Of a stretch of 64,000 nucleotides of DNA, positions 26,129 through 34,938 are shown in pieces. Positions within the stretch are counted from its first letter, which is position 1. Each line of letters opens with the position of its first letter. Location: the NCBI GenBank assembly GCA_036506495.1, contig DASXRQ010000125.1, positions 1 through 64,000 of the forward strand, written 5' to 3'. The position numbers and the translations under genes are program-made. Origin of the DNA: DASXRC01 sp036506495. GTDB taxonomy: Bacteria; Actinomycetota; Actinomycetes; Mycobacteriales; Micromonosporaceae. The notes under the pieces were generated by a model, which saw nothing but the letters and a program-made list of their open reading frames with translations, made no database searches and was not told where the DNA came from.

Positions 26129-27247
26129 TCACCGTCCGGGCCGGCGGCGCAGGACGGCGAGCACGACGAGGCCGCCTCCCAGTAGTGCGGCCACCGCGAC
26201 GGCTCCAACGAGCGCGCCGACGTCTCGCCCGCCACCGTTGCCGTCGGGCGCCGCGACCGTCGTCGTGGTCGGTGCCGTCGGCGATCCTGGTGGTGGCGAC
26301 CCATCGGCCTCCAACGGCGGTACGTCCGCCGTCAGCGCGGCTACCAGATTGAGTACGCCGTACCCGTACTGGTTGTCGCGTCCTTTCGGGCCTCTGTCCG
26401 TGGCGGTCGCGGTGAGGCGGTGGACGACCTCAGGGGCGGACAGGTTCGGGAACCTGCTGCGCACCAGCGCAACGGCACCCGCCACGATCGCCGTGGCATC
26501 GGATGTGCCCGTTGCCTTGCGGTATTCACCGCTCGAGCTGGTCGATACGATGCCAACGCCGGGAGCGGCGATCATGACCTGGTCGCCTCTGACGGACATG
26601 GGTGCGATGGCTCCGTCGCGACCGATAGCAGCCACAGCAAGGACGCCCGGATAGGCGGCTGGGAACTGGACCTGCCTCGATGACGGCCTGTTTCCGACGC
26701 CTGCTACCACAACCACGTTGGCGGCCAGAGCCTCTTCAATAGCCGCCCGGTCGCCAGGATCTGGTCCGCCACCGAGCGAAATAGAGATCACCTTTGCTCC
26801 GTGCTGCACGGCCCACCGGACGCTGCGATCGACGCCGTTCTCCCGGACCTCGATTCTTTCGGAGTCGGTGTAACGAACCGGCAGGATCTTCGCTGACGGC
26901 GCGATGCCTAGCGCACCATCGCCCGCGCCGTGCCCATGTGCGGCGACAAGGCCAGCCATGCGAGTTCCGTGGCCTGTCTGATCTATTCGTCCGTCGCTAG
27001 TACCCACGAAGTCAGTGCCAGGAAGAAGATTTCTACGAAGGTCCGGGTGTGGGTCCACTCCGCTGTCGATGACGGCGACCGTGACACCCTCGCCCCGGCT
27101 GATGCGTTGTGCCCCCGCGACATTGAGGTACCCGAGGTGCCATTGGCTGCTGCGGACCTGGTCAGCACGCGCCGGAGTGGCCTGGACGACAAATGCGGCC
27201 ACAGCCAGAGTCAGCGCCGCGGCCGCGCGACATCTGCGTGAGGTCAC
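26129..27247 (-). CDS. Mycosin (type VII secretion-associated subtilisin-like protease)
   Basis: S8-family protease of 372 residues with signal peptide (about residues 1-28), catalytic domain, Pro/Thr linker and a C-terminal membrane helix (about 345-367). The catalytic triad is present: Asp in VAVIDSGVDPH, His in TGHGTRMAGL, Ser in GTSDATAIVAG, plus the oxyanion Asn in VAGVGN. MycP proteins sit outside the membrane and stabilise the ESX machinery. The GTG start overlaps the PPE-like stop (GTGA). No ESX ATPase or pore gene accompanies it here. Confidence 0.88.
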   Translation of the reverse strand: MTSRRCRAAAALTLAVAAFVVQATPARADQVRSSQWHLGYLNVAGAQRISRGEGVTVAVIDSGVDPHPDLRRNLLPGTDFVGTSDGRIDQTGHGTRMAGLVAAHGHGAGDGALGIAPSAKILPVRYTDSERIEVRENGVDRSVRWAVQHGAKVISISLGGGPDPGDRAAIEEALAANVVVVAGVGNRPSSRQVQFPAAYPGVLAVAAIGRDGAIAPMSVRGDQVMIAAPGVGIVSTSSSGEYRKATGTSDATAIVAGAVALVRSRFPNLSAPEVVHRLTATATDRGPKGRDNQYGYGVLNLVAALTADVPPLEADGSPPPGSPTAPTTTTVAAPDGNGGGRDVGALVGAVAVAALLGGGLVVLAVLRRRPGR

Positions 27248-28644
27248 GCGCCGGATCCGATCGCCGGCCCTGGGTCATGCCGACCCGGCTCGGCCGGCGG
27301 AAGCACTACTGGCGGGACGCCCTCGTCGGTCTCCCACGGGTTGTCGGGATCCCACCGCTGCTCGGGTTCGCTCTCGGGCCGTCGGCCACGCGTGCTAGCG
27401 CCGACGACGCCGGGACCGCCGCTCGCGCTCCCGCCGCGGCCACTGGTGGACTTGCCGGCTTGGCCAATTGCACTTACTCCACCCGCGCTGCGGCCTGCGG
27501 TGGTTCCGCGGGCCTCCACACCTCCGCCGCGGCCGGGGCTCGTTTGGCCTATCACGCCCCCGGTCGGATTTACCGTCCGCGTCCCCGTGCCGGCCGCCGG
27601 CTCGCCGATCGCCGTGCCAGGCCGCCCGCCGATCACTCCGCCGGGTGGTAACGGCCGAGCGCCGACTTGCCGCGACGCCCCTCCAGTGCCTGGCTTCGTC
27701 GCCGCGGAGCTACCAATGATTACGCCGGGTGCAATGATCTTCGGCGGCAAGGTCGGCGGGATCAGGGCACCGATGACGCCGCCCGGCGGCAGCGGCGCCG
27801 GCCCTGGTGCCGCCGGCGCTGCCGGCGCCATTGAACTGGGCCCGGGCAAGGTAGTGACCGGACTGGCGCCGACCAACGTGGGACCGGTGGGTCTCGGCGG
27901 TCGCGCGACGGGCGGGGCCGACGGCGCAGAGCGTGACGCTGATTGCTCAAACTGCACCGGCACGATAGGCGGAACAAAGGGCGGATGCGACCCGCTTGGA
28001 GAGCCGCTTCCGCCAGCAGTCGTCCGACTTTCCGGGGAGTCTATGGGGCGGGGTGGCTGGTATGCCGGCGGGCTCTTGATTTGGGCGGTGGCCTCGACGA
28101 GGGTGCCGCTGAGGTCGTACATGAGCGAACGCGCGCGCCAGGTCAGCGCCTCCTGCTGCTGCCCCGAGACCGGGTTGGTCGGCTTGCTGCTAAAGAGCTT
28201 CTCGACGACGTTCTTGTCCTCGTACGCGGCCAAATCGGCCTGATACTGGGCGATCTTCTGCTGGTTGGCGGCGTACTCGTTGTAGATCTTCTCGAGCTCG
28301 TACCTGGTCGTGCTCAACCCGCCGGTGGCGGCGGCGAACGCGGTGTAATTAGCGTTCGCCGCGTCGTACGTCGCCTGCACGTGGCCGATGAGGTAGTCGA
28401 GCTGCGCGACGTACGTCCGCGACGCGGCGCTCCGCTCGGGTGGCCAAGCCTCGGCGAGCCGGTCGCGGTATGCCTGAAGCGTCGCGGTGTGCTGGCCCGC
28501 CAGCTCAGCGGTCCGGCGCCAGCCGGCGACGTGCTGCCAATGCGCGTCGGTCTGCTGGCCGGCGACCATCGCCCACATGTACGGCACGTCGTGGGCACTC
28601 CAGTTGGTGCCCGCGTATCCGCCGCCACCACCGCCGTCGAGCAT
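27244..28644 (-). CDS. PPE-like ESX-associated protein with Pro/Gly-rich tail
   Basis: A 466-residue protein. The first about 190 residues are helical with Trp/Gly motifs and a coiled coil (YELEKIYNEYAANQQKIAQYQADLAAYEDK), which resembles WXG100/PPE substrates. The rest is low-complexity Pro/Gly/Thr-rich with repeated LPPGGVIG and NPTGGVIG units. No signal peptide. It overlaps the small upstream gene (ATGA) and the mycosin downstream (GTGA), so the three form one operon. Secretion by an ESX system is inferred from context; the exact family is unknown. Confidence 0.75.
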   Translation of the reverse strand: MLDGGGGGGYAGTNWSAHDVPYMWAMVAGQQTDAHWQHVAGWRRTAELAGQHTATLQAYRDRLAEAWPPERSAASRTYVAQLDYLIGHVQATYDAANANYTAFAAATGGLSTTRYELEKIYNEYAANQQKIAQYQADLAAYEDKNVVEKLFSSKPTNPVSGQQQEALTWRARSLMYDLSGTLVEATAQIKSPPAYQPPRPIDSPESRTTAGGSGSPSGSHPPFVPPIVPVQFEQSASRSAPSAPPVARPPRPTGPTLVGASPVTTLPGPSSMAPAAPAAPGPAPLPPGGVIGALIPPTLPPKIIAPGVIIGSSAATKPGTGGASRQVGARPLPPGGVIGGRPGTAIGEPAAGTGTRTVNPTGGVIGQTSPGRGGGVEARGTTAGRSAGGVSAIGQAGKSTSGRGGSASGGPGVVGASTRGRRPESEPEQRWDPDNPWETDEGVPPVVLPPAEPGRHDPGPAIGSGA

Positions 28645-29111
28645 CAGAACGCCCCCGTCGAAGGTGAAGTCGTCGAAGGTGGGGTCGAGGTCGGCGCCGG
28701 CTCCGCCGCCGTGGTGGCCGACTGGTTGACGCCGTGCGTACGCAAGGCGGCCTCGACATCACTTACCCGAGCGGCCGCGAACGCGTCGGTGTTCCGGTAC
28801 TGGTGGCTGATCTGCGCCGCGGCGTCGGCGAGGCCGCCGGTCTTGTCGGTGTAGTAGTAGACGATGTTCGCGGTGTCCTGCTCGGCGGCTCGATGCACGG
28901 TGAGCAGCTCGACGAGCTCGGTGAACGGCTCCGGCGGACCGGGCAGCGGCGTCGTCAGCTCGTCGGTGACACGGCTGGCGTGCGGAGCGTAGTTGACCTC
29001 GACCTCGGCTCGGAGCTGCCTCGCGAAGTCCGCCATCGCCGCGATATCGGCCTCGATCTGTTGCCAGTCGCGAAGCCAGACGGGTCCGAGGTCTTCGTCT
29101 GGTAACCGCAT
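28644..29111 (-). CDS. WXG100-like small helical protein
   Basis: A 155-residue protein: two long helices (about residues 14-40 and 62-105) followed by a Ser/Thr/Pro tail. No signal peptide or membrane helix. WLRDWQQIEADIAAMADFARQLRAEVE recalls ESX WXG100 subunits, but an exact W-x-G turn is not evident. First gene of the operon, with a strong Shine-Dalgarno GGGGAGGAG before ATG 29111. It may be the partner or chaperone of the PPE-like protein. Confidence 0.7.
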   Translation of the reverse strand: MRLPDEDLGPVWLRDWQQIEADIAAMADFARQLRAEVEVNYAPHASRVTDELTTPLPGPPEPFTELVELLTVHRAAEQDTANIVYYYTDKTGGLADAAAQISHQYRNTDAFAAARVSDVEAALRTHGVNQSATTAAEPAPTSTPPSTTSPSTGAF

Positions 29112-29237
29112 CGCTCCTCCCCAGGCGTCACAATGCCGCACCTGCGGGTGAGGCTATCCGGTTTGAGCCACGCGCGGCAGCCCGATCTGTGCGGCTGTGG
29201 ACAACGACCCGCGGGCGATACCGGACGCGAGCAGAGA

Positions 29238-29474
29238 TCAGCGCGGCAGGGCGGAGGTGCGCCATCCAGAACGCCCCGGCAAGGTCGGAATGCCCGACGG
29301 TCCGAACGCACCCGGCCGGGCGCTGCGCACCCACGCGGACTCCGCCTCGGCCACGTCGGTCACGCCGCAGCGAGATCGCGCAAACAGGACGCCGACCAGA
29401 GCGGCGAGCTCCTCGGGCGTCGGCGTGCCGCCCTCGACCCGGATCATCGCGGGACCGTCTGGGGATGAGTCCAC
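29238..29474 (-). CDS. accE: Acyl-CoA carboxylase epsilon subunit
   Basis: A 78-residue protein with the layout of AccE/PccE epsilon subunits: an N-terminal TPEELAALVGVL helix, a Trp-Val-Arg segment in the middle and the C-terminal PGRSGWRTSALPR motif. Epsilon subunits bridge the alpha and beta subunits of actinobacterial acyl-CoA carboxylases. GTG 29474 is six bases after TATGCT (reverse strand 29481-29486). It lies 2.7 kb from accD, read in the same direction, instead of directly adjacent. Confidence 0.8.
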   Translation of the reverse strand: MDSSPDGPAMIRVEGGTPTPEELAALVGVLFARSRCGVTDVAEAESAWVRSARPGAFGPSGIPTLPGRSGWRTSALPR

Positions 29475-29563
29475 GGCCCGAGCATAGGGGCGGCCGGCGG
29501 CAAGTCTCACCCAGATCCGCGTTTGCGGAGTGATCGTGACACATGCGGGTACCGTCTTTCCCA

Positions 29564-31258
29564 GTGTCGATCGATCCCCGGCCACGTGTCGTCGCCGAGC
29601 GTTACCGCCTTGTCGAGCCGCTTGGCGAGGGCGGCATGGGCCGGGTCTGGCGCGCCATCGACGAGGTGTTGCACCGCAACGTCGCCATCAAGGAGCTCGT
29701 GCCGCCACCGGGCCTGACCACCGAGGAGCGGGATGAGCTGCGCAAGCGGTCCCTGCGCGAGGCGCGCGCGATCGCTCGGCTCGCCAACGCCAACGTCGTG
29801 CGCATCTTCGACGTCGTCAGCACCGACGGCGACCCGTGGATCGTCATGGAGTACATCCCCTCGCGCTCGCTCCAGCAGATCCTCGCGACCGACGGACCGG
29901 TCGATCCGCAGCGCGCCGCACACATCGGCCTCGGCGTCCTCGGCGCGCTGCGGGCCGCGCACCGCGCGGGCGTCCTGCATCGCGATGTCAAGCCTGCCAA
30001 CGTGCTCATCGCCGACGACGGGCGTGTGCTGCTGACCGACTTCGGGCTCGCCACGGTTCCCGGCGATCCGACGGTGACCAGGGCCGGCCTCGTCCTGGGT
30101 TCTCCCGCATACATCGCGCCGGAGCGCGCCCGGGACGGCACCGCCACGCCCGAGGGCGACCTCTGGTCGCTCGGCGCGACGCTGCACGCCGCCGTCGAGG
30201 GTCAGTCGCCGTATTCCCGCGAGTCGGCGATGTCCACCCTCGCCGCGCTCGCGGTCGAGCCGCCGACGCCGCCCCGGCGCGCCGGCGCGTTGAAGCCCGT
30301 CATCACGGGCCTGCTCCGGAGGGATCCGGCCGATCGGATCAGCCCGGACGAGGCCGAGCGCCTGTTGCTCCGCGCCGCCGGCCGCCGGGCCCGCGCCGGT
30401 CTGCCTGCGATGGCGGGCGTACGCCTTCGGCGCACCGAAGTGCCGCCGAGCGCCCAGCCGACACCTGCCGTGCTCGTACCGAGGAGGCGCGAGGGCAACC
30501 CCGCACCGCCACCGTCCACGGTGGGCGACCGCGCGCGAGGCGTCGCCCAGGTCAGGAGTCCGGCGACGGTGACGTCCGCGGGGACCGCGCGGCAGCTAGT
30601 CATCGGAGCCACAATCGCGGCGGTCGTCGCCGTCGGCGTACTCCTCGTGGTGTTTCTTCGTGGGGACGAGCCGGGGCAGCGCGGCGGCGCCCAGCCACCG
30701 GCCAGCCCGGCCGCCGGTCCGACCACCGCCGCCGGTCCGACCGCCGACGCCAGTCCGACGGCTGACGCCAGCGCGAGCGCGACGTCGCCGGCCACCCCGT
30801 CGGCGACCGGCCGGAGCCTGCGGGCGGGGTGGCACACGTACCGCGACGGCACCGGGTTCTCGGTCGCCGTGCCCGACGGCTGGCGGATGTCGCGGGTGCG
30901 CACAATCGTGTACTTCCGCGAGCCCGGCGGCGGGCGGGTGCTCGGCATCGACCAGACCGACAACCCGAAGCCGGATCCGCTGAAGGACTGGCAGCAGCAG
31001 GAGGCGTACCGGGTGGCGCGCGGCGACTGGCCCGACTACCACCGGATCAGGCTCGTGCGCGTCGACTACTTCGACAAGGCGGCCGACTGGGAGTTCACGT
31101 ACGCGGGCAGCAATGGCCGCATCCACGTGTTGAACCGGAACTTCGTCACGGCACCGGACAAGGCGTACGCCATCTACTGGTCCACGCCAGACGCCGTGTG
31201 GAGGGACAACCTCGACGAGCTCGAGCTCATCACGTCCTCCTTCCAACCGGTACGCTGA
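29564..31258 (+). CDS. Membrane-anchored Ser/Thr protein kinase
   Basis: Hanks-type kinase of about 564 residues. Kinase domain residues 12-265 has GEGGMGRVW, VAIKEL, HRDVKPANV, DFGLA and YIAPERA. A cytoplasmic linker, one membrane helix (about 342-362), a Thr/Ala/Pro-rich stalk and an extracytoplasmic domain of about 140 residues (from GWHTYRDGTGFSVAVPDGW) follow. The outer domain is not PASTA and looks like the PsbP/Mog1-like sensor fold seen on other actinobacterial kinases. GTG 29564 has TACCGT eight bases upstream; ATG 29543 is the alternative start. Confidence 0.88.
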   Translation: MSIDPRPRVVAERYRLVEPLGEGGMGRVWRAIDEVLHRNVAIKELVPPPGLTTEERDELRKRSLREARAIARLANANVVRIFDVVSTDGDPWIVMEYIPSRSLQQILATDGPVDPQRAAHIGLGVLGALRAAHRAGVLHRDVKPANVLIADDGRVLLTDFGLATVPGDPTVTRAGLVLGSPAYIAPERARDGTATPEGDLWSLGATLHAAVEGQSPYSRESAMSTLAALAVEPPTPPRRAGALKPVITGLLRRDPADRISPDEAERLLLRAAGRRARAGLPAMAGVRLRRTEVPPSAQPTPAVLVPRRREGNPAPPPSTVGDRARGVAQVRSPATVTSAGTARQLVIGATIAAVVAVGVLLVVFLRGDEPGQRGGAQPPASPAAGPTTAAGPTADASPTADASASATSPATPSATGRSLRAGWHTYRDGTGFSVAVPDGWRMSRVRTIVYFREPGGGRVLGIDQTDNPKPDPLKDWQQQEAYRVARGDWPDYHRIRLVRVDYFDKAADWEFTYAGSNGRIHVLNRNFVTAPDKAYAIYWSTPDAVWRDNLDELELITSSFQPVR

Positions 31259-31264
31259 CCGCCC

Positions 31265-31972
31265 GTGAGCCTGTCGGGTCTGGCGGACACGTGGGACCGG
31301 CTGGTCGGTGCGCAGCCCGATCCGCCACGGCTGCTCGTGTTGCTCACCGGGCTCGCGGCGCTGCTGATCGTCGCGATTCGGCGGTCGTGGCGGGTCGCGC
31401 GGAACGCCGTGACGATCGCGCACGAGGGCGGCCACGCGCTGGCCGCGGTGCTGACCGGTCGGCGGCTGCGCGGCATACGGCTGCACTCCGACACCTCGGG
31501 CCTCACGCTGTCGGCCGGTCGGCCGCGCGGCCCCGGCATGGCCGTCACGCTGCTCGCCGGCTACGTCGCGGCGTCCCTGCTCGGGCTCGCCGGCGCGTGG
31601 CTGCTCGCCGGCAACCGCATCACGCTGTTGCTTTGGGTGGCTGTCGTGTTGCTGCTCGCCATGCTCCTGATGATTCGCAACGTCTTCGGCATGGTGTCCA
31701 TTGTGGTCACCGTCGCGATCGTTTTCGCGGTGTCGTGGTACGCCGATCCGCGGGTGCAGGCCGCCTTCGCGTACATCGGGGTGTGGTTCCTGCTGATCGG
31801 CGGCGTACGCCCGGTGGGCGAGCTGCAGAGGCTGCGCCGGAGCGGGCGGCTGCCCGACTCGGACGCCGACGAGCTCGCCCGGGTCACCCGCGTACCCGGC
31901 CTGCTCTGGGTTGGCGTCTTCGGGCTCGTCAACCTCGCCGCACTGGCGGTCGGTGCCGCGCTGCTGAGTTGA
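31265..31972 (+). CDS. M50-like membrane metalloprotease
   Basis: A 235-residue polytopic protein of the Peptidase_M50B type. The zinc motif HEGGH lies in the second hydrophobic segment, followed by about five further membrane segments. The second site-2-protease motif (NPDG-like) is not obvious, so activity is uncertain. GTG 31265 is eight bases after TACGCT, seven bases after the kinase stop. Pairing with a membrane kinase suggests envelope signalling, but this is inference. Confidence 0.8.
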   Translation: MSLSGLADTWDRLVGAQPDPPRLLVLLTGLAALLIVAIRRSWRVARNAVTIAHEGGHALAAVLTGRRLRGIRLHSDTSGLTLSAGRPRGPGMAVTLLAGYVAASLLGLAGAWLLAGNRITLLLWVAVVLLLAMLLMIRNVFGMVSIVVTVAIVFAVSWYADPRVQAAFAYIGVWFLLIGGVRPVGELQRLRRSGRLPDSDADELARVTRVPGLLWVGVFGLVNLAALAVGAALLS

Positions 31973-32118
31973 TGGCGCTCGCTCCGCTCGCGCGGCTCTT
32001 GCGCCTTCTCGCCGCCCTGTAGACGGCCCTTCGCTCGGTCGCTGCGCTCCCTCGACTCCGTGCCGTCTGCGGGCGGCGGCGCGAGAGCTGAGTTGATGGC
32101 GCTCGCTCCGCTCGCGCG
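31964..32118. repeat. 31-bp direct repeat flanking the M50/accD junction
   Basis: An identical 31-bp sequence beginning CTGAGTTGATGGCGCTCG occurs at 31964-31994 and again at 32088-32118. The first copy covers the M50 stop codon. The second ends ten bases before the accD stop. It fills most of the convergent gap. Confidence 0.8.
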
Positions 32119-32128
32119 CGAGAGCTGA

Positions 32129-33721
32129 CTACAGCGGGATGTTGCCGTGCTTCTTGGGCGGCAGCGTCTCCCGCTTGGTGCGCAGCGTGCGCAGCGCCCG
32201 CACGATCTGCGCCCGGGTCTGCGACGGCGAGATGACGGAGTCCACGTAGCCCCGCTCGGCCGCGACGTACGGGTTGGCCAGGGTGTCCTCGTACTCCTGG
32301 ATCAAGTCGGTCCGCAGCGCGGCCGCGTCCTCGGCGTTGGCCAGCTCCGACCGGTAGAGGATGTTGACCGCCCCTTGCGCGCCCATGACCGCGATCTGCG
32401 CGGTGGGCCACGCGAAGTTCAGGTCGGCACCGAGGTGCTTCGACCCCATGACGTCGTACGCCCCGCCATATGCCTTCCGCGTGATGACCGTGACCTTCGG
32501 GACGGTCGCCTCGGCGTACGCGTAGATGAGCTTGGCCCCGCGGCGGATAATGCCGTCCCACTCCTGGCCGGTGCCCGGCAGGAACCCGGGAACGTCCACA
32601 AAGGTCAGTACGGGGATGTTGAACACGTCGCAGGTGCGCACGAAGCGGGCGGCCTTCTCGGAGGCGGCGATGTCCAGGCAGCCAGCGAAGTGCATCGGCT
32701 GGTTGGCGACCACGCCGATCGGATGCCCTTCGACGCGGCCGAATCCGACGACGATGTTCTGCGCGTAGAGCGGCTGGATCTCGAGGAACTCCCCGTCGTC
32801 GAGCACGTGCTCGACGACCAGGTGCATGTCGTACGGCTGGTTCGCCGAGTCCGGGATCAGCCGGTCGAGCTCGCGGTCGTCGTCCGTCGTCTCGAGCGAG
32901 CTGGGCGCGGGGTACGCGGGAGGCTCGTCCAGGTTGTTCGACGGCAGGTACGACAGGAGCGCCCTGACGTAGTCGATAGCGTCGTCCTCGTCGGCGGCGA
33001 GATAGTGGGCGTTTCCGGACTTGGTGTTGTGGGTGCGAGCGCCGCCCAGCTCCTCGAAGCCGACGTCCTCCCCGGTGACGGTCTTGATGACGTCCGGCCC
33101 GGTGATGAACATGTGCGAGGTCTTGTCGACCATGACGGTGAAGTCGGTGACCGCCGGCGAGTAGACGGCGCCGCCCGCGCACGGCCCCATCACGAGCGAG
33201 ATCTGCGGGATCACGCCCGAAGCCCGGACGTTGCGGAAGAAGATTTCGCCGTACAGGCCGAGAGAGACGACGCCCTCCTGGATGCGGGCGCCGCCGGAGT
33301 CGTTGATGCCCACCACCGGGCAGCCCGTCTTCATGGCGAGGTCCATGACCTTGACGATCTTCTCCCCGAAGACCTCACCGAGCGAGCCGCCGAAGACCGT
33401 GAAGTCCTGAGCGAACACGCACACCGGCCGGCCGTCGACCGTGCCGTACCCGGCGACCACTCCGTCGCCGTACGGCCGTGTGCGGTCCAGCCCGAAGTTG
33501 GTCGACCGGTGCCGGGCCAGCTCGTCCAGCTCCACGAACGAGCCCTCGTCGAGCAGCATGTCGATGCGTTCGCGGGCGGTCTTCTTGCCCCGCGCGTGCT
33601 GCTTCTCCACGCCCCGGGCCGATCCGGCGTGGACCGCCTCGTCGACCCGCTGTTCCAGGTCCGCGAGCTTGCCGGCGGTCGTGTGGATGTCGATCTCAGT
33701 GGTGCTCCGCTGCGCAGTCAC
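32129..33721 (-). CDS. accD5: Acyl-CoA (propionyl-CoA) carboxylase beta subunit
   Basis: A 530-residue carboxyltransferase. N-terminal half with GINDSGGARIQEGV and the acyl-CoA-binding SLVMGPCAGGAVYSPA; C-terminal half with FVDVPGFLPGTGQE and VITRKAYGGAYDVMGSK. It transfers CO2 from biotin on AccA3 to propionyl- or acetyl-CoA, yielding methylmalonyl-CoA or malonyl-CoA. The start GTG is six bases after TACGAT (reverse strand 33728-33733). It is divergent from the biotin ligase gene, as in mycobacteria. The AccD5 label rests on overall similarity. Confidence 0.92.
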   Translation of the reverse strand: MTAQRSTTEIDIHTTAGKLADLEQRVDEAVHAGSARGVEKQHARGKKTARERIDMLLDEGSFVELDELARHRSTNFGLDRTRPYGDGVVAGYGTVDGRPVCVFAQDFTVFGGSLGEVFGEKIVKVMDLAMKTGCPVVGINDSGGARIQEGVVSLGLYGEIFFRNVRASGVIPQISLVMGPCAGGAVYSPAVTDFTVMVDKTSHMFITGPDVIKTVTGEDVGFEELGGARTHNTKSGNAHYLAADEDDAIDYVRALLSYLPSNNLDEPPAYPAPSSLETTDDDRELDRLIPDSANQPYDMHLVVEHVLDDGEFLEIQPLYAQNIVVGFGRVEGHPIGVVANQPMHFAGCLDIAASEKAARFVRTCDVFNIPVLTFVDVPGFLPGTGQEWDGIIRRGAKLIYAYAEATVPKVTVITRKAYGGAYDVMGSKHLGADLNFAWPTAQIAVMGAQGAVNILYRSELANAEDAAALRTDLIQEYEDTLANPYVAAERGYVDSVISPSQTRAQIVRALRTLRTKRETLPPKKHGNIPL

Positions 33722-33928
33722 GCCTGGATCGTAACGACGGCGGTTCCGCGGCCGTCGCTGGCGGCGGACCCGCCCGGTATGCCGCGCGCGGGGTGCCAAG
33801 ATCGCGAGTCCGGCCGCAGCGCGTGAAGTTGGCTCGGCGGGTCGGGACCGCCGTCGAGATCATGGCGGTGGGTGGGCGGGCTTCTGGATGGACCCTGGGC
33901 GTGAGGGTGCCGCGGATAGGCTGGCCGG

Positions 33929-34813
33929 GTGCCGGGCTCGCCGTACTCTGACCTGGAGCGCCCGCCGTTGCGTGCCGATCCGTTGCGGCGCGCCCTGCTC
34001 ACACCCGGCGGCCTGTGGACGCGGCTCGAGCTCCTCGAGCAGACCGAGTCGACCAATGCCGACGCGGCCGCGGCGGCGCAGGCCGGCGAGGCGGAGGGAC
34101 TCATCGTCGTCGCCGAGCGCCAGACGGCCGGCCGCGGCCGAATGGGCCGCCCCTGGACGTCACCGCCGCGGGCCGGCATCGCGACCAGCGTGCTGCTGCG
34201 GCCGGGGGAGGCGGTGGCGGATCGTGGCTGGTCACCCGTCCCAATCGGGCGGTACGCGTGGCTGCCGTTGCTCGCCGGCGTCGCGCTCGTCGAGGCGGTC
34301 GCGCGGCTGGCGCGCATCGACGCGGCACTGAAATGGCCCAACGACCTGCTTGTGGACGGCCGCAAGTGCGCCGGCATTCTCGCCGAGGCGACGGCGGCGC
34401 CGGCGGGAAACGCGGGCCCGCCGGGCGCGGTCGTGGTCGGCATCGGGCTTAACGTCACGCTCGATTCGGGCGAACTACCGGACACGCCCACCGGTCCGCC
34501 GGCCACCTCCCTCAAGCTCGCCGGCGCGGAGGCAACTGACCGTGATCCGTTGCTGCGCGCCCTGCTCCGCTCGCTGGCCGCCTGGTACGGCCGCTGGCGC
34601 GATGCGGGCGGCGACGCGGACGATGCGGGCGTGCGCGCGGCGTACCTGGAGCATTGCGCAACCGTCGGTCGGGCGGTGCGCGTGTCATTGCCGGGCGGCG
34701 GTACCGTGACCGGCACGGCCACCACAGTGGACGGTGCGGGCAGGCTGGTCGTGCGCACGGCGGACGGCTCCGCCAGCGCGCTTGCCGCGGGCGACGTGTT
34801 GCACCTGCGGTGA
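33929..34813 (+). CDS. birA: Biotin--[acetyl-CoA-carboxylase] ligase
   Basis: A 294-residue monofunctional (group I) biotin protein ligase: no N-terminal helix-turn-helix, catalytic domain with the biotinyl-AMP loop GRGRMGRPW, KWPNDLLVDGRKCAGIL and a small C-terminal SH3-like domain. It attaches biotin to the Lys of EAMKM in AccA3. The GTG start is six bases after TAGGCT (33917-33922). Divergent from accD. Confidence 0.93.
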   Translation: MPGSPYSDLERPPLRADPLRRALLTPGGLWTRLELLEQTESTNADAAAAAQAGEAEGLIVVAERQTAGRGRMGRPWTSPPRAGIATSVLLRPGEAVADRGWSPVPIGRYAWLPLLAGVALVEAVARLARIDAALKWPNDLLVDGRKCAGILAEATAAPAGNAGPPGAVVVGIGLNVTLDSGELPDTPTGPPATSLKLAGAEATDRDPLLRALLRSLAAWYGRWRDAGGDADDAGVRAAYLEHCATVGRAVRVSLPGGGTVTGTATTVDGAGRLVVRTADGSASALAAGDVLHLR

Positions 34814-34848
34814 CGTCACCCACGGGGGTCCGCCCCCCGTGGGTGACG
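34814..34848 (+). terminator. Terminator hairpin after birA
   Basis: CGTCACCCACGGGGG (34814-34828) is perfectly complementary to 34834-34848, a 15-bp stem with a five-base loop, starting at the base after the birA stop. There is no T-tract, as is common in this window. Confidence 0.75.
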
Positions 34849-34938
34849 CTCGCGCGAGTCTCGGACGCTCAGTTGATCCCACCACGGCCGCCCAGCCGCT
34901 AGCCTCACCCCGACGCAAACACGACCGAGGAGGTTGGC

